Origin: Isoptericola sp044389085
GTDB lineage: Bacteria > Actinomycetota > Actinomycetes > Actinomycetales > Cellulomonadaceae
Direction: 5' to 3'
Length of the DNA stretch: 64,000 nt
Assembly: GCF_044389085.1 (NCBI RefSeq)
Contig: NZ_JBIRXP010000003.1
Coordinates: 689,011-753,010 of the forward strand
Shown: in pieces, positions 51,600 to 60,529 of the stretch
Layout: each line of letters opens with the position of its first letter
Numbering within the stretch: position 1 is the stretch's first letter
Program-made: the position numbers and the translations under genes
Notes under the pieces: generated by a model
What the model was told of the DNA's origin: nothing
Databases searched by the model: none
The model's input: only the letters and a program-made list of their open reading frames with translations

Positions 51600-52081
51600 C
51601 CGGGCGCGACGACGAGCGCCCCGCCGGCGGCGACCCCGGCCCCGAGGGTGGACGGATCATGCTCCTCACGGCGGGCGTCGTGGCGCTCGCGCTGATGCTC
51701 GTCGGGGTGGTCGCGTCGGCCACGGCCGTCCACCTGGACCGCAAGCAGCTGTACGACCTGGCGGACGCCGTGGCGGTCGACGCCGCCGACGCCGTGCCCC
51801 CGGAGCGGTTCCTCGACGGCGCCGGGACGTCGCAGGGCGAGGCCGTGCTCACGCTCACCGACGCCGACGTCGAGGAGTCGGTGCGCCGGTATCTCGCCGC
51901 GCACCCGGGCGAGGCCGAGGGGCTCGAGCGCCTGCGTCTCGTCGAGGCGACCTCCCCGGACGGGCGGACGGCGCAGGTGGGGCTGGTCGCCACGTCGCAC
52001 CCGCCGCTGCTGCGCTGGTTCACGGACGCGTTCGGCGGCGGGTTCGTCGTCGCCGCGACGTCGTCGGCCCGCGCCGGCTGA
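51596..52081 (+). CDS. TadG-like pilus assembly protein
   Basis: The 161-aa protein has an N-terminal membrane helix (GGRIMLLTAGVVALALMLVGVVASATAVHLDRKQLYDLADAVAVDAADAV) typical of the TadG/Rv3660c-type pseudopilins, and a beta-rich tail (VRLVEATSPDG-like region, SHPPLLRWFTDAFG). It is the last gene of the Tad operon and overlaps the previous stop (ATGA). Confidence 0.75.
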   Translation: MTGRDDERPAGGDPGPEGGRIMLLTAGVVALALMLVGVVASATAVHLDRKQLYDLADAVAVDAADAVPPERFLDGAGTSQGEAVLTLTDADVEESVRRYLAAHPGEAEGLERLRLVEATSPDGRTAQVGLVATSHPPLLRWFTDAFGGGFVVAATSSARAG

Positions 52082-52152
52082 GCCGCAGGCCCTGCGGGTT
52101 CGGACCCGCGGCAGGCCTGGTCGGGAGCCTCGGACGGGAGCCCCGGTCGGGG

Positions 52153-52170
52153 GTGTGGGACTTCCCACAC
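52153..52170. promoter_or_regulatory. Palindrome upstream of nsrR
   Basis: GTGTGGGA and TCCCACAC are perfect 8-bp arms with a 2-nt centre, 43 nt before nsrR. It may be an operator or a terminator of the Tad operon. It does not resemble the AT-rich NsrR box I know. Confidence 0.4.
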
Positions 52171-52213
52171 CGAAAAGGCGCATCCTGAATTCCGATTTGG
52201 CTAGCCTGCGGGT

Positions 52214-52657
52214 GTGCAGCTCACCGCGTTCACCGACCTCGGCCTGCGGATCGTCATGCGTCTCGCCGTCCTCGACGCCGAGGAGACGGCGACGACGCGT
52301 GCGCTCGCCGAACAGCTCAACGTGCCCGCCACGCACGCGGCGAAGGTCGTCACCCGGCTGGGGCACCTCGGCGTCGTCGAGGCCCGCCGCGGGCGGACGG
52401 GCGGGCTGCGCCTCGCGGACGGCGCCCGCGACCTGTCCGTCGGGTTCGTCGCCCGCGCCCTGGAGGGCGACGGCGAGGTCGTCGAGTGCGAGGGCGCGAA
52501 CCCCTGCCCGCTGCGCGGCGGCTGCCGCCTGCGCGGAGCGCTGGCCCGCGCTCGCGAGGCCTTCTTCGCGGCGCTCGACCCGGTCACGATCGCCGACGTC
52601 TCGGCCGCCCCCACCCGGGACCTGCTGCTGACCATCGGCACGCGCCCGCCCGGCTGA
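52214..52657 (+). CDS. nsrR: Rrf2 family nitric oxide sensor NsrR
   Basis: The 147-aa regulator has a winged HTH (MQLTAFTDLGLRIVMRLAVL, then VPATHAAKVVTRLGHLGVV) and three cysteines, C92, C98 and C104, in ECEGANPCPLRGGC. The Cx5Cx5C spacing is that of NsrR, which holds a [4Fe-4S] cluster that reacts with nitric oxide. It lies 65 nt upstream of hmp on the same strand, so it would derepress the detoxification gene when NO is present. Start GTG 52214. Confidence 0.92.
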   Translation: MQLTAFTDLGLRIVMRLAVLDAEETATTRALAEQLNVPATHAAKVVTRLGHLGVVEARRGRTGGLRLADGARDLSVGFVARALEGDGEVVECEGANPCPLRGGCRLRGALARAREAFFAALDPVTIADVSAAPTRDLLLTIGTRPPG

Positions 52658-52722
52658 CGTCCGCGCCCGGGCACCCCCGCCCGGGCGCGGGAAACCCCCG
52701 CAGGAACAGACAGGAGTCACGC

Positions 52723-53937
52723 ATGCTCACCCCCGAGTCCGCTGCCGTCGTCCGCGCCACGCTGCCCGTGATCGGCGGCGCGATCGGCGACATCACGCCG
52801 ATCTTCTACCGGCGCATGTTCGCCGCCCACCCCGAGCTGGAGCGCGACCTGTTCAACCGGGGCAACCAGGCCCGCGGCGACCAGCAGCGGGCCCTCGCCG
52901 GGGCCATCGCCGCGTACGCCACCCTCCTCGTCGACGACGGCCCCGACCCTCGCGCCGTCCTGGCCCGCATCGCGCACAAGCACGCCTCGCTGGGGATCCT
53001 GCCCGAGCAGTACCCGATCGTGCACGAGCACCTGTTCGCCGCCATCGTCGACGTGCTCGGCGACGCGGTGACCCCCGAGGTCGCGGCCGCGTGGGACGAG
53101 GTCTACTGGGACATGGCCGACGCGCTCGTCGAGATCGAGCTCGGCCTCTATGCGGAGGCGGGCGTGACCCCCGGCGACGTGTGGCGCACCGTCCACGTCC
53201 GCCGGCGGGTGCAGGAGTCGCCGGACACGATCTCCCTCGAGCTCGTCTCCCCGGACGGCGGCCCGCTGCCGGCCGCGCGGCCGGGGCAGTACGTCTCGGT
53301 CGCCGTCACGCTGGCCGACGGCGCACGACAGATCCGCCAGTACAGCCTCACGGGCGCCGGTGCCCCCGGGGCGTGGACCGTCTCCGTCAAGGCCATCCTC
53401 CCGGGGGTCGACCCGGCCGGGGCCGCGCCCGCCGGGGAGGTCTCGAACCACCTGCACGACAACATTTTCGAGGGGGACGCCCTCGAGGTCTCCTCGCCCT
53501 TCGGCGAGCTCACCCTGGTCGAGGGGGAGAACCCGCTGCTGCTGATCTCGGCCGGGATCGGCATCACGCCGATGATCGGATTCCTGCACCATCTGCGCGC
53601 CGCCGGCACCTCGCGCCGCGTCCTCGTGCTGCACGCGGACCGGTCGCCCGCGCGTCACGCCCACCGCGCGGAGCTGCGCGAGCTGGTCGGCGCCCTCCCG
53701 GGAGGCGAGCTGCACCGTTGGTACGAGCACCTCGGCACCCGGCCGGTCCAGGAGCGCCTGCGCACCGGCTACCTCGACCTGGACGGCGTCGACGTCCCCC
53801 ACGACGCTGACGTCTACCTGTGCGGCCCCGCACCGTTCATGACCGCCGTGCAGTCCGCGCTCCTGGGGCGGGGCGTCACGGCCGACCGCATCCACCACGA
53901 GGTGTTCGGCCCCGGCCGGGAGATCGCCGCCGCCTGA
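52723..53937 (+). CDS. hmp: Flavohemoprotein (nitric oxide dioxygenase)
   Basis: The 404-aa protein joins a globin domain (1-140) to an FAD/NAD reductase (about 155-400). The heme proximal His is in IAHKHASLGI, the B10 Tyr in IFYRRMF and the distal Gln in the NQARGDQQ region. RQYSL binds FAD and SAGIGITPMIGFL binds NAD. It oxidises NO to nitrate with O2 and NADH. AGGAG lies 6 nt before ATG 52723. It is under the control of the adjacent NsrR. Confidence 0.95.
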   Translation: MLTPESAAVVRATLPVIGGAIGDITPIFYRRMFAAHPELERDLFNRGNQARGDQQRALAGAIAAYATLLVDDGPDPRAVLARIAHKHASLGILPEQYPIVHEHLFAAIVDVLGDAVTPEVAAAWDEVYWDMADALVEIELGLYAEAGVTPGDVWRTVHVRRRVQESPDTISLELVSPDGGPLPAARPGQYVSVAVTLADGARQIRQYSLTGAGAPGAWTVSVKAILPGVDPAGAAPAGEVSNHLHDNIFEGDALEVSSPFGELTLVEGENPLLLISAGIGITPMIGFLHHLRAAGTSRRVLVLHADRSPARHAHRAELRELVGALPGGELHRWYEHLGTRPVQERLRTGYLDLDGVDVPHDADVYLCGPAPFMTAVQSALLGRGVTADRIHHEVFGPGREIAAA

Positions 53938-53958
53938 CGGTCCGGGAGCCCCACCGCG

Positions 53959-54510
53959 TCACCGCCCGGCGTCGGACACGCGGGAGAACAGGCCGGGGTA
54001 GTCCACGACGACGCCGTCGGCGTCGACCGTGATCTCGCGGTGGAAGTCGCCGTCGCGTGACTCGTAGACGTACCGGTCCGCGTCGACCCGGGTGTACCGC
54101 TGGGGGTCGGCGGACACCTCGAACGTCTCCCCGTCGACGTACGCCGTGACGATGTCGGCCGCCGCCCCGACCGCGAGGTCGAGGCGGCGGATCGGCAGCG
54201 TGTTGGTGAACGGGCTGAAGGAGAGGTCCACGTCCACGGCGTCGGCCAGGTCGGGCCGGGCGCTGCCGTCCACCCGCCACCCGGCGTCGTCGTCCCGGCT
54301 CAGGTCGAGCTGGCGCCCGTCCGACGACCGCAGCCGCAACGCCCGGAACGTCCATGCCGTGCCCGGGCCGGTCCCGAGCTCCATGGCGTACTCGAGCCGC
54401 ACCGGCCCGAGGTCGACGACGGACCGGGCGCGGAGCCGGTCGTCCCGGGGGAGCAGGTCGAGGTGCTCGGTCCCGCCGCTGCCGGTCCCGCGCCACCGGT
54501 ACGTCGTCAT
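53959..54510 (-). CDS. Putative glycolipid-binding domain protein
   Basis: The 183-aa protein matches the glycolipid-binding fold family: MTTYRWRGTGSGGTEHLDL at the N-terminus, DLSFSPFTNTLPIRRL in the centre, and RYVYESRDGDFHREITVDADGVVVDYPGLFSRV at the end. No signal peptide is visible. A GTG directly before ATG 54510 is an alternative start; GGAGG stands 9 nt from the ATG. Function in the cell is not known. It is convergent with hmp. Confidence 0.8.
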   Translation of the reverse strand: MTTYRWRGTGSGGTEHLDLLPRDDRLRARSVVDLGPVRLEYAMELGTGPGTAWTFRALRLRSSDGRQLDLSRDDDAGWRVDGSARPDLADAVDVDLSFSPFTNTLPIRRLDLAVGAAADIVTAYVDGETFEVSADPQRYTRVDADRYVYESRDGDFHREITVDADGVVVDYPGLFSRVSDAGR

Positions 54511-54575
54511 CACGGACCACCTCCACGTCCCAGCATCGGACGGGAAGGTCGAGTCCGCCCGGTAGATTCGCGGGC

Positions 54576-54959
54576 ATGAGCGACGACAACCTGCCCGTCG
54601 ACAAGCTGCCGGTGAACCTGGACCAGATGTTCGACCTCGCCCGCGCGGGGGCCGACCTGCTCTTGGAGTTCGTCGACGCCGGGGTGCCGGCCGACCACGC
54701 CGACGCGGCGGGAAACACCCTGCTCATGCTGGCGGCGTACCACGGGCACGCCGGCCTCGTGCGTGGCCTCGCCGAGCGCGGCGCCGACGTGGACCGCGTC
54801 AACGCGCGCGGCCAGTCCCCGCTGGCGGGCGCCGTCTTCAAGGGCTCCGACGACGTCGTCGCGGCGCTCCTGTCCGCGGGCGCCGACCCCGACGCCGGCA
54901 CGCCCAGCGCCCGTGACACCGCGCAGATGTTCGGTCGCACTCTGCCCGAGCCCGGCTGA
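54576..54959 (+). CDS. Ankyrin-repeat protein
   Basis: The 127-aa protein is built of ankyrin repeats: NTLLMLAAYHGHAGLVRGLAERGADVDRVNARGQSPLAGAVFKGSDDVVAALLSAGADPD covers two full units, with partial ones at either end. It probably binds a partner protein. Such single small ankyrin proteins are common in actinobacteria. It is divergent from the glycolipid-binding gene and 58 nt before prfB. Confidence 0.88.
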   Translation: MSDDNLPVDKLPVNLDQMFDLARAGADLLLEFVDAGVPADHADAAGNTLLMLAAYHGHAGLVRGLAERGADVDRVNARGQSPLAGAVFKGSDDVVAALLSAGADPDAGTPSARDTAQMFGRTLPEPG

Positions 54960-55017
54960 GGTCGCCCCCGGGCCTTCGGGGCGGGGCAGCCCGCGGTGGC
55001 GGGTAACCTTGAGGATC

Positions 55018-56133
55018 GTGGCCACCATCGACTTCCCCGCAGAGATCAAGGCGCTGCGCGCCACCCTCGAGTCCATCGAGGCCGTGAGCGACCCCACCGC
55101 GCTGCAGGCGAAGATCGACGACCTCACCCAGCAGGCATCCGCCCCCGACCTGTGGGACGACCCGGAGAAGGCGCAGCAGGTCACGTCGGCGCTGTCGACC
55201 ACGCAGAACGAGCTGCAGCGCGTCGAGCGGCTCGGCCGGCGCATCGACGACGTCGAGACCCTCGTCGAGCTCGGCGAGGAGATGGAGGACGCGGACTCCC
55301 TCACGGAGGCCGAGACCGAGGTCGCCGCGATCCGCAAGGACCTCGACGCCCTCGAGGTGCGCACCCTGCTGGCCGGCGAGTACGACGCCCGTGAGGCCGT
55401 CGTCACCATCCGTGCGGGCGCCGGTGGCGTCGACGCCGCGGACTTCGCCGAGATGCTCATGCGCATGTACCTGCGCTGGGCCGAGCGGCACGGCTACCCG
55501 ACCAAGGTGATGGACACCTCCTACGCCGAGGAGGCCGGGCTCAAGTCGGCCACGTTCGAGGTGAACGCTCCCTACGCGTTCGGCAACCTGTCCGTCGAGG
55601 CCGGCACGCACCGCCTGGTGCGCATCTCGCCTTTCGACAACCAGGGCCGCCGCCAGACGTCGTTCGCCGCGGTCGAGGTCGTGCCGCTGATCGAGCAGAC
55701 CGACTCGATCGAGATCCCCGAGTCCGACCTGAAGATCGACGTCTTCCGCTCGTCCGGCCCGGGCGGCCAGTCCGTGAACACGACGGACTCCGCCGTGCGC
55801 ATGACCCACCTGCCCACGGGCACGGTCGTGTCGATGCAGAACGAGAAGTCGCAGATCCAGAACCGTGCCGCGGCGCTGCGCGTCATGCAGTCCCGCCTGC
55901 TGCTCATCCGACAGCAGGAGGAGGCCGCGAAGAAGAAGGAGCTCGCCGGCGACATCAAGGCGAGCTGGGGCGACCAGATGCGCTCCTACGTGCTCCAGCC
56001 GTACCAGATGGTCAAGGACCTGCGCACCGAGCACGAGTCCGGCAACACGCAGGCCGTGTTCGACGGCGCCATCGACGACTTCATCGAGGCCGGGATCCGC
56101 TGGCGCCGCTCGGGCGGCGCCGACGCCGCCTGA
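55018..56133 (+). CDS. prfB: Peptide chain release factor 2
   Basis: The 371-aa factor ends translation at UGA and UAA. GGQ lies in SGPGGQSVN and the stop-codon tripeptide SPF in RISPFDNQGRRQ, which distinguishes RF2 from RF1 (PxT). There is no internal programmed frameshift, as is usual in actinobacteria. The start is GTG 55018. It lies upstream of ftsEX, the conserved actinobacterial order. Confidence 0.95.
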   Translation: MATIDFPAEIKALRATLESIEAVSDPTALQAKIDDLTQQASAPDLWDDPEKAQQVTSALSTTQNELQRVERLGRRIDDVETLVELGEEMEDADSLTEAETEVAAIRKDLDALEVRTLLAGEYDAREAVVTIRAGAGGVDAADFAEMLMRMYLRWAERHGYPTKVMDTSYAEEAGLKSATFEVNAPYAFGNLSVEAGTHRLVRISPFDNQGRRQTSFAAVEVVPLIEQTDSIEIPESDLKIDVFRSSGPGGQSVNTTDSAVRMTHLPTGTVVSMQNEKSQIQNRAAALRVMQSRLLLIRQQEEAAKKKELAGDIKASWGDQMRSYVLQPYQMVKDLRTEHESGNTQAVFDGAIDDFIEAGIRWRRSGGADAA

Positions 56134-56352
56134 GGCCTCGGCAAGGCGGCGGCACACCGCCGCGACAGCCTGAACGATTGCCGCGGGCGACCTCCCCGAC
56201 CCGCGACACACCGGCGTGTCCTTCGCGCCACCCTCCCCGCCGGGTGCGACTCTCGGGAATCGGGCGGCCCCGGCCCAGGTGCGATGTGACCACGAAGCGA
56301 CATCGTGCCCGCCGCGGCGCCGCACGGTCGACAGGCAGGGGAGAGGCACGTC

Positions 56353-57363
56353 GTGATCCGGTTCGAGAACGTCTCGAAGGTCTACGCCCGAGGGGCGCGG
56401 CCCGCGCTCGACGACGTCTCCGTCGACGTGTCGCGCGGTGAGTTCGTCTTCCTCGTGGGCGCGTCCGGCTCGGGCAAGAGCACGTTCCTGCGGCTCGTCC
56501 TGCGCGAGGAACGGCCCACGGGCGGCACCGTGTACGTGGCGGGCCGCGACCTGTCCCGGCTCTCGAGCTGGAAGGTGCCGTCCCTGCGACGCAGCATCGG
56601 CGTCGTGTTCCAGGACTTCCGCCTGCTGCCGGGCAAGACCGTCTACGAGAACGTCGCCTTCGCCCTGCAGGTGATCGGCAAGCCGCGGCACACCATCCGC
56701 ACCACGGTGCCCGAGGTGCTGGAGATGGTCGGCCTGGACGGCAAGGAGAAGCGGCTGCCGCACGAGCTGTCCGGCGGTGAGCAGCAGCGCGTCGCGATCG
56801 CGCGGGCGTTCGTCAACCGGCCGCAGATCCTGCTGGCCGACGAGCCCACCGGAAACCTCGACCCGACGACGTCGCTGGGCATCATGCGGCTGCTCGACCG
56901 GATCAACCGCACCGGCACCACGGTGGTCATGGCCACGCACGACGACGAGATCGTCAACGAGATGCGCAAGCGCGTGGTCGAGCTGTCCACCGGGTCGGTG
57001 GTGCGCGACGAGGTGGACGCGGTCTACGGCGAGCGCGAGTCGATCCTGCCGCAGGTGGGGCAGACGCCGGTGCTCGACGCCCCCGGTCGTGGCGCGCGGG
57101 CGGTGCAGCGCGTCCAGGTGTCGCCCGAGCCCGCGGACCTCGAGGCCGAGCGCGCTGCCGAGGCGGCCGCCGCCCGGGCGGCGGCGCAGGAGCCCACCGG
57201 CGCGGAGCCGATCGTCGTGGAGCCTGCGGTGCCGGAGCGTGCGGTGCCGGAGCCTGCGGTGCCGGAGCGGGCTGTGCCGGAGCGGGCGGGCGCGTCCGCG
57301 GACGAGGTGGTGCAGCAGGTGCTGCGCGAGCACGAGCGCGTGCGCGCGGGACGGGAGGCCTGA
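56353..57363 (+). CDS. ftsE: Cell division ATP-binding protein FtsE
   Basis: Residues 1-225 are a full ABC domain: GASGSGKST (Walker A), LSGGEQQR (signature), ILLADEPTGNLD (Walker B) and ATHD (switch His). FtsE with FtsX controls a peptidoglycan hydrolase at the septum. The C-terminus is extended by about 110 residues with VPERAVPEPAVPERA-type repeats, longer than usual FtsE (about 230 aa). Start GTG 56353. Between prfB and ftsE a 220-nt stretch shows no further gene. Confidence 0.94.
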   Translation: MIRFENVSKVYARGARPALDDVSVDVSRGEFVFLVGASGSGKSTFLRLVLREERPTGGTVYVAGRDLSRLSSWKVPSLRRSIGVVFQDFRLLPGKTVYENVAFALQVIGKPRHTIRTTVPEVLEMVGLDGKEKRLPHELSGGEQQRVAIARAFVNRPQILLADEPTGNLDPTTSLGIMRLLDRINRTGTTVVMATHDDEIVNEMRKRVVELSTGSVVRDEVDAVYGERESILPQVGQTPVLDAPGRGARAVQRVQVSPEPADLEAERAAEAAAARAAAQEPTGAEPIVVEPAVPERAVPEPAVPERAVPERAGASADEVVQQVLREHERVRAGREA

Positions 57364-57365
57364 GG

Positions 57366-58277
57366 GTGCGGCTCCAGTTCGTCCTCACCGAGGTCCTGCA
57401 GGGTCTGCGGCGCAACCTGTCCATGGTGATCTCGGTCGTCCTCGTGACGTTCGTGTCCCTGACGTTCGTCGGCGCGGCGGCGCTGCTGCAGTCGCAGGTC
57501 ACCAAGCTCAAGGGGGACTGGTACGACCTCGTCGAGGTCTCCGTCTTCCTGTGCCCCGACGGCTCGACGGCCCCCACGTGCGCGGAGGGCGAGGCCACCG
57601 AGGAGCAGATCGAGGGGCTCGAGAAGGTCATCGACACCGAGCTCTCGGACGTCGTCGCCACCACCTACTTCGAGAGCAAGACCGACGCGTTCGAGGCGTT
57701 CACGCAGCTCTACCCGGACGGGTACCAGGGCACCCAGCTCACCGAGGACGACATGCAGGCGTCGTTCCGGCTCAAGCTCGTGGACCCGGAGAAGTACCAG
57801 GTGGTCGACGACGTCCTCGAGGGGCGCTCCGGGGTCGAGGTCGTGGAGGACCAGCGCGAGGTGTTCGAGCCGCTGTTCCTCGCGCTCGGGCGCGCGTCGT
57901 TGCTGGCCGCGGGGCTCGCGGGCGTGATGCTGCTCGCGGCGGTGCTGCTCATCACGACGACCATCCGGCTCTCGGCCGTCTCGCGGCGGCGCGAGACGGG
58001 CATCATGCGGCTGGTCGGCGCGTCGAACCTGTTCGTGCAGCTGCCGTTCATGCTGGAGGGCGCGATCGCCGCGCTGGTGGGCGCACTGCTCGCCGTGGGC
58101 GGGCTCTGGCTCGCCGTGCAGTACCTGGTGACGGACTGGCTCCAGGACTCCGTCGACTGGGTCGCGTACGTGGACGTGGGTGACGTCCTGCTCGTCGCGC
58201 CGCTGCTCATCGGCATCGCCGTGCTCCTGGCGGTGGTGTCGTCCGTGGTGACGCTCAACCGGTACACGAGGGTGTGA
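57366..58277 (+). CDS. ftsX: Cell division protein FtsX
   Basis: The 303-aa permease-like protein has four membrane helices: one near the N-terminus (SMVISVVLVTFVSLTFVGAAALL), then three in the C-terminal half around SRRRETGIMRLVGASNLF. The large extracellular loop (about 45-170) contains two cysteines (LCPDGSTAPTC). It starts 2 nt after the ftsE stop and overlaps the hydrolase gene (GTGA). The loop should bind and switch on the downstream M23 hydrolase. Confidence 0.94.
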   Translation: MRLQFVLTEVLQGLRRNLSMVISVVLVTFVSLTFVGAAALLQSQVTKLKGDWYDLVEVSVFLCPDGSTAPTCAEGEATEEQIEGLEKVIDTELSDVVATTYFESKTDAFEAFTQLYPDGYQGTQLTEDDMQASFRLKLVDPEKYQVVDDVLEGRSGVEVVEDQREVFEPLFLALGRASLLAAGLAGVMLLAAVLLITTTIRLSAVSRRRETGIMRLVGASNLFVQLPFMLEGAIAALVGALLAVGGLWLAVQYLVTDWLQDSVDWVAYVDVGDVLLVAPLLIGIAVLLAVVSSVVTLNRYTRV

Positions 58278-59794
58278 GATCGCAGATGACGACGCCGCAG
58301 ACGACGACGCCGCAGACGAAGGACGCCGGCTCGGCCAGGCCCGTCGGACGGCGGGCGCTGAGCGCGCTCGTGGCCGCCGTCCTGGTGCTGGGCGGCGCGA
58401 CGACGTCGGCGACCGTGACCGCGGGGGTGTCCGCGCCCACCGCGGCCGCGGACGACATCGACGACCAGCGGGCCGCCGCGGAGGCGAAGCAGCGGGCCAA
58501 GGAGCGCGAGCGCGACGGCCTGCAGGAGGAGCTCGAGGACACCAACGCCAAGTACCGGCAGGCCGTGCTGGACCTCAACGAGGTCGAGGGCCGGCTGCCG
58601 GTGGCGCAGGCCGAGCTCGCGGCCGCGGAGGCCGCGCTGCAGGAGGCGCGACGCAAGGCGGCGATCCTCGCCCAGCGGCTGTCGGACGCCGAGTCGGAGG
58701 AGGCCGCGGTCGCGGGCCAGATCGAGGCCGGCAAGGGGAAGGTCGAGGCGGCGCGTGCCGACGTCGTGCAGATGGCGCGCCAGGCGTACCGCAACGGCGA
58801 CGACACGAGCACCCTCGGCATCGTCACCGGCGTGCAGTCCACGGAGGACTTCCTCGAGGAGTTCGCGGTCTCGTCGTCCGCGGCCCGCAGCCAGGCGCGC
58901 ACGCTGACGGACCTGCAGGACGCCGAGGCGGTCGCCCGCAACCAGCAGGCGCGCCTCGACGCCATCCGGACGGCCATCGCGGACCTCAAGCGCGAGGCGG
59001 ACGCCAACGTCGTCGCCGCGGAGAAGGCGCAGCGGGACGCCGCGGACCGCAAGGCCGAGGTCGAGCGTCTCATCTCCCAGCAGCGCAAGCTCAAGGCCTC
59101 GATCGAGGCGCAGAAGGCGAACGCCCTCGAGGAGCTCAAGGCCAACGAGCAGGCGCAGCAGAGCCTCGAGACGCAGCTCAAGGACATCATCGCCAAGCAG
59201 AAGGCCCGCGACGCCCGCCTCGCCGAGGAGCGCCGCAAGGCTGAGGAGGAGCAGCGGCGCAAGGAGGCCGCCGAGCGCAAGGCCAACAGCGGCGGCGGTG
59301 GCGGCGGAGGCGGCGGCTCCAGCAGCGGCGGCGGCTCCGGCGGCGGCGGTGGCGGCGGAGGCGGAGGGGGCGGCTCGTCGTCGTCCTCCGGTCCCTTCCT
59401 CGGCTGGCCGACGAACTACCACGTGGTCACCAGCTCCTACGGCATGCGGTTCCACCCGACGCTGCACTACTGGCGGCTGCACGCCGGCACGGACATCCGC
59501 ACGTACTGCGGCACGCCGGTCTACGCGGCGCAGAGCGGCTACGTCGAGCAGGCGCACTACACGTCCGGCGGCGGCAACAACGTGCTCATCAACCACGGCA
59601 CCTACCGCGGTGACAACGTGATGTCGCGATACCTGCACCTGTCCTACGACACCGTGAGCGTGGGGGAGAAGGTCGGCAAGGGCGAGATCATCGGCTACTC
59701 CGGCTCCACCGGGACGTCGGCGGCGTGCCACCTGCACTTCGAGGTGTACGTCAACGGCAGCACCACGGACCCCATGGGCGGCTGGCTGAACTGA
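58274..59794 (+). CDS. FtsEX-linked M23 peptidoglycan hydrolase with coiled coil
   Basis: The 506-aa protein has a signal peptide (about 20-60), a long coiled coil (65-335), a Gly/Ser linker (about 338-375) and an M23/LytM domain (380-506) with HAGTDI and HLHFEV supplying zinc ligands. The build matches EnvC/PcsB-type proteins that FtsX activates, but here the M23 site looks active (His, Asp and HxH present). It would cleave stem peptides at the septum. Start GTG 58274 overlaps ftsX; ATG 58286 is an alternative. Confidence 0.9.
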   Translation: MRSQMTTPQTTTPQTKDAGSARPVGRRALSALVAAVLVLGGATTSATVTAGVSAPTAAADDIDDQRAAAEAKQRAKERERDGLQEELEDTNAKYRQAVLDLNEVEGRLPVAQAELAAAEAALQEARRKAAILAQRLSDAESEEAAVAGQIEAGKGKVEAARADVVQMARQAYRNGDDTSTLGIVTGVQSTEDFLEEFAVSSSAARSQARTLTDLQDAEAVARNQQARLDAIRTAIADLKREADANVVAAEKAQRDAADRKAEVERLISQQRKLKASIEAQKANALEELKANEQAQQSLETQLKDIIAKQKARDARLAEERRKAEEEQRRKEAAERKANSGGGGGGGGGSSSGGGSGGGGGGGGGGGGSSSSSGPFLGWPTNYHVVTSSYGMRFHPTLHYWRLHAGTDIRTYCGTPVYAAQSGYVEQAHYTSGGGNNVLINHGTYRGDNVMSRYLHLSYDTVSVGEKVGKGEIIGYSGSTGTSAACHLHFEVYVNGSTTDPMGGWLN

Positions 59795-59896
59795 ACGCCC
59801 TGCGAGGGTTCGCAGCGCGCGGAAAAGTCCTGGCCGCGGCGCGCGGTTCCCGTATCCTGGGTCGTCGCGAGTCCGCGCACCCGGGAGGAGGAGACC

Positions 59897-60397
59897 GTGT
59901 CCAACAAGGCCAAGGGCGCCAAGAAGAAGCAGGGCGACCCGCGCACGATCGTGGCGAACAACAAGAAGGCACGCCACGATTACGTGATCGAGGACGTGGT
60001 CGAGGCCGGGATCGTGCTGTCGGGCACGGAGGTCAAGGCGCTGCGCATGGGTCGCGCGTCGCTGCTCGACGGGTACGCGGCGATCGACAACGGCGAGGCG
60101 TGGCTCGAGAACGTGCACATCCCGGAGTACTTCCAGGGCACGTGGAACAACCACGCGCCGCGGCGCAAGCGCAAGCTGCTGCTGCACCGGGAGGAGATCG
60201 ACCGGCTCGGTGTGAAGTCGCGGGAGAAGGGGCACACCCTCGTCCCGCTGAGCCTCTACTTCCTCGACGGCCGCGCCAAGGTCGAGATCGCCCTGGCGCG
60301 AGGCAAGAAGGAGTACGACAAGCGCCAGACGCTGCGGGAGAAGCAGGACATGCGTGAGGCGCAGCGGGCGATACGGCACCAGGAGCTGCTGGGCTGA
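59897..60397 (+). CDS. smpB: SsrA-binding protein SmpB
   Basis: The 166-aa protein binds tmRNA and brings it to stalled ribosomes. HDYVIEDVVEAGIVLSGTEVKALRMGRASL and LHREEIDRLGVKSREKGHTLVPLSLYF are conserved RNA-binding parts; the basic tail (KRQTLREKQDMREAQRAIR) enters the mRNA path. Start GTG 59897. ssrA follows about 130 nt downstream, the usual pairing. Confidence 0.95.
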   Translation: MSNKAKGAKKKQGDPRTIVANNKKARHDYVIEDVVEAGIVLSGTEVKALRMGRASLLDGYAAIDNGEAWLENVHIPEYFQGTWNNHAPRRKRKLLLHREEIDRLGVKSREKGHTLVPLSLYFLDGRAKVEIALARGKKEYDKRQTLREKQDMREAQRAIRHQELLG

Positions 60398-60529
60398 ACG
60401 GCCGTCCCCTCGGGCGGGCCCGCGGAAATAACGGTGCTCCCGTGGTGGTTGATCCACTAGACTGGACGACGTCGGCGCGGTTCACCGTGGCCGGCGTGGG
60501 GTCGGCAGACCCGGTTTGAAAAATGCATA

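Noticed and set aside
55018..56133. Programmed frameshift in prfB
   Set aside because: The frame is continuous from the GTG start, with no early UGA and no slippery CUU-UGA, as is usual in actinobacteria.
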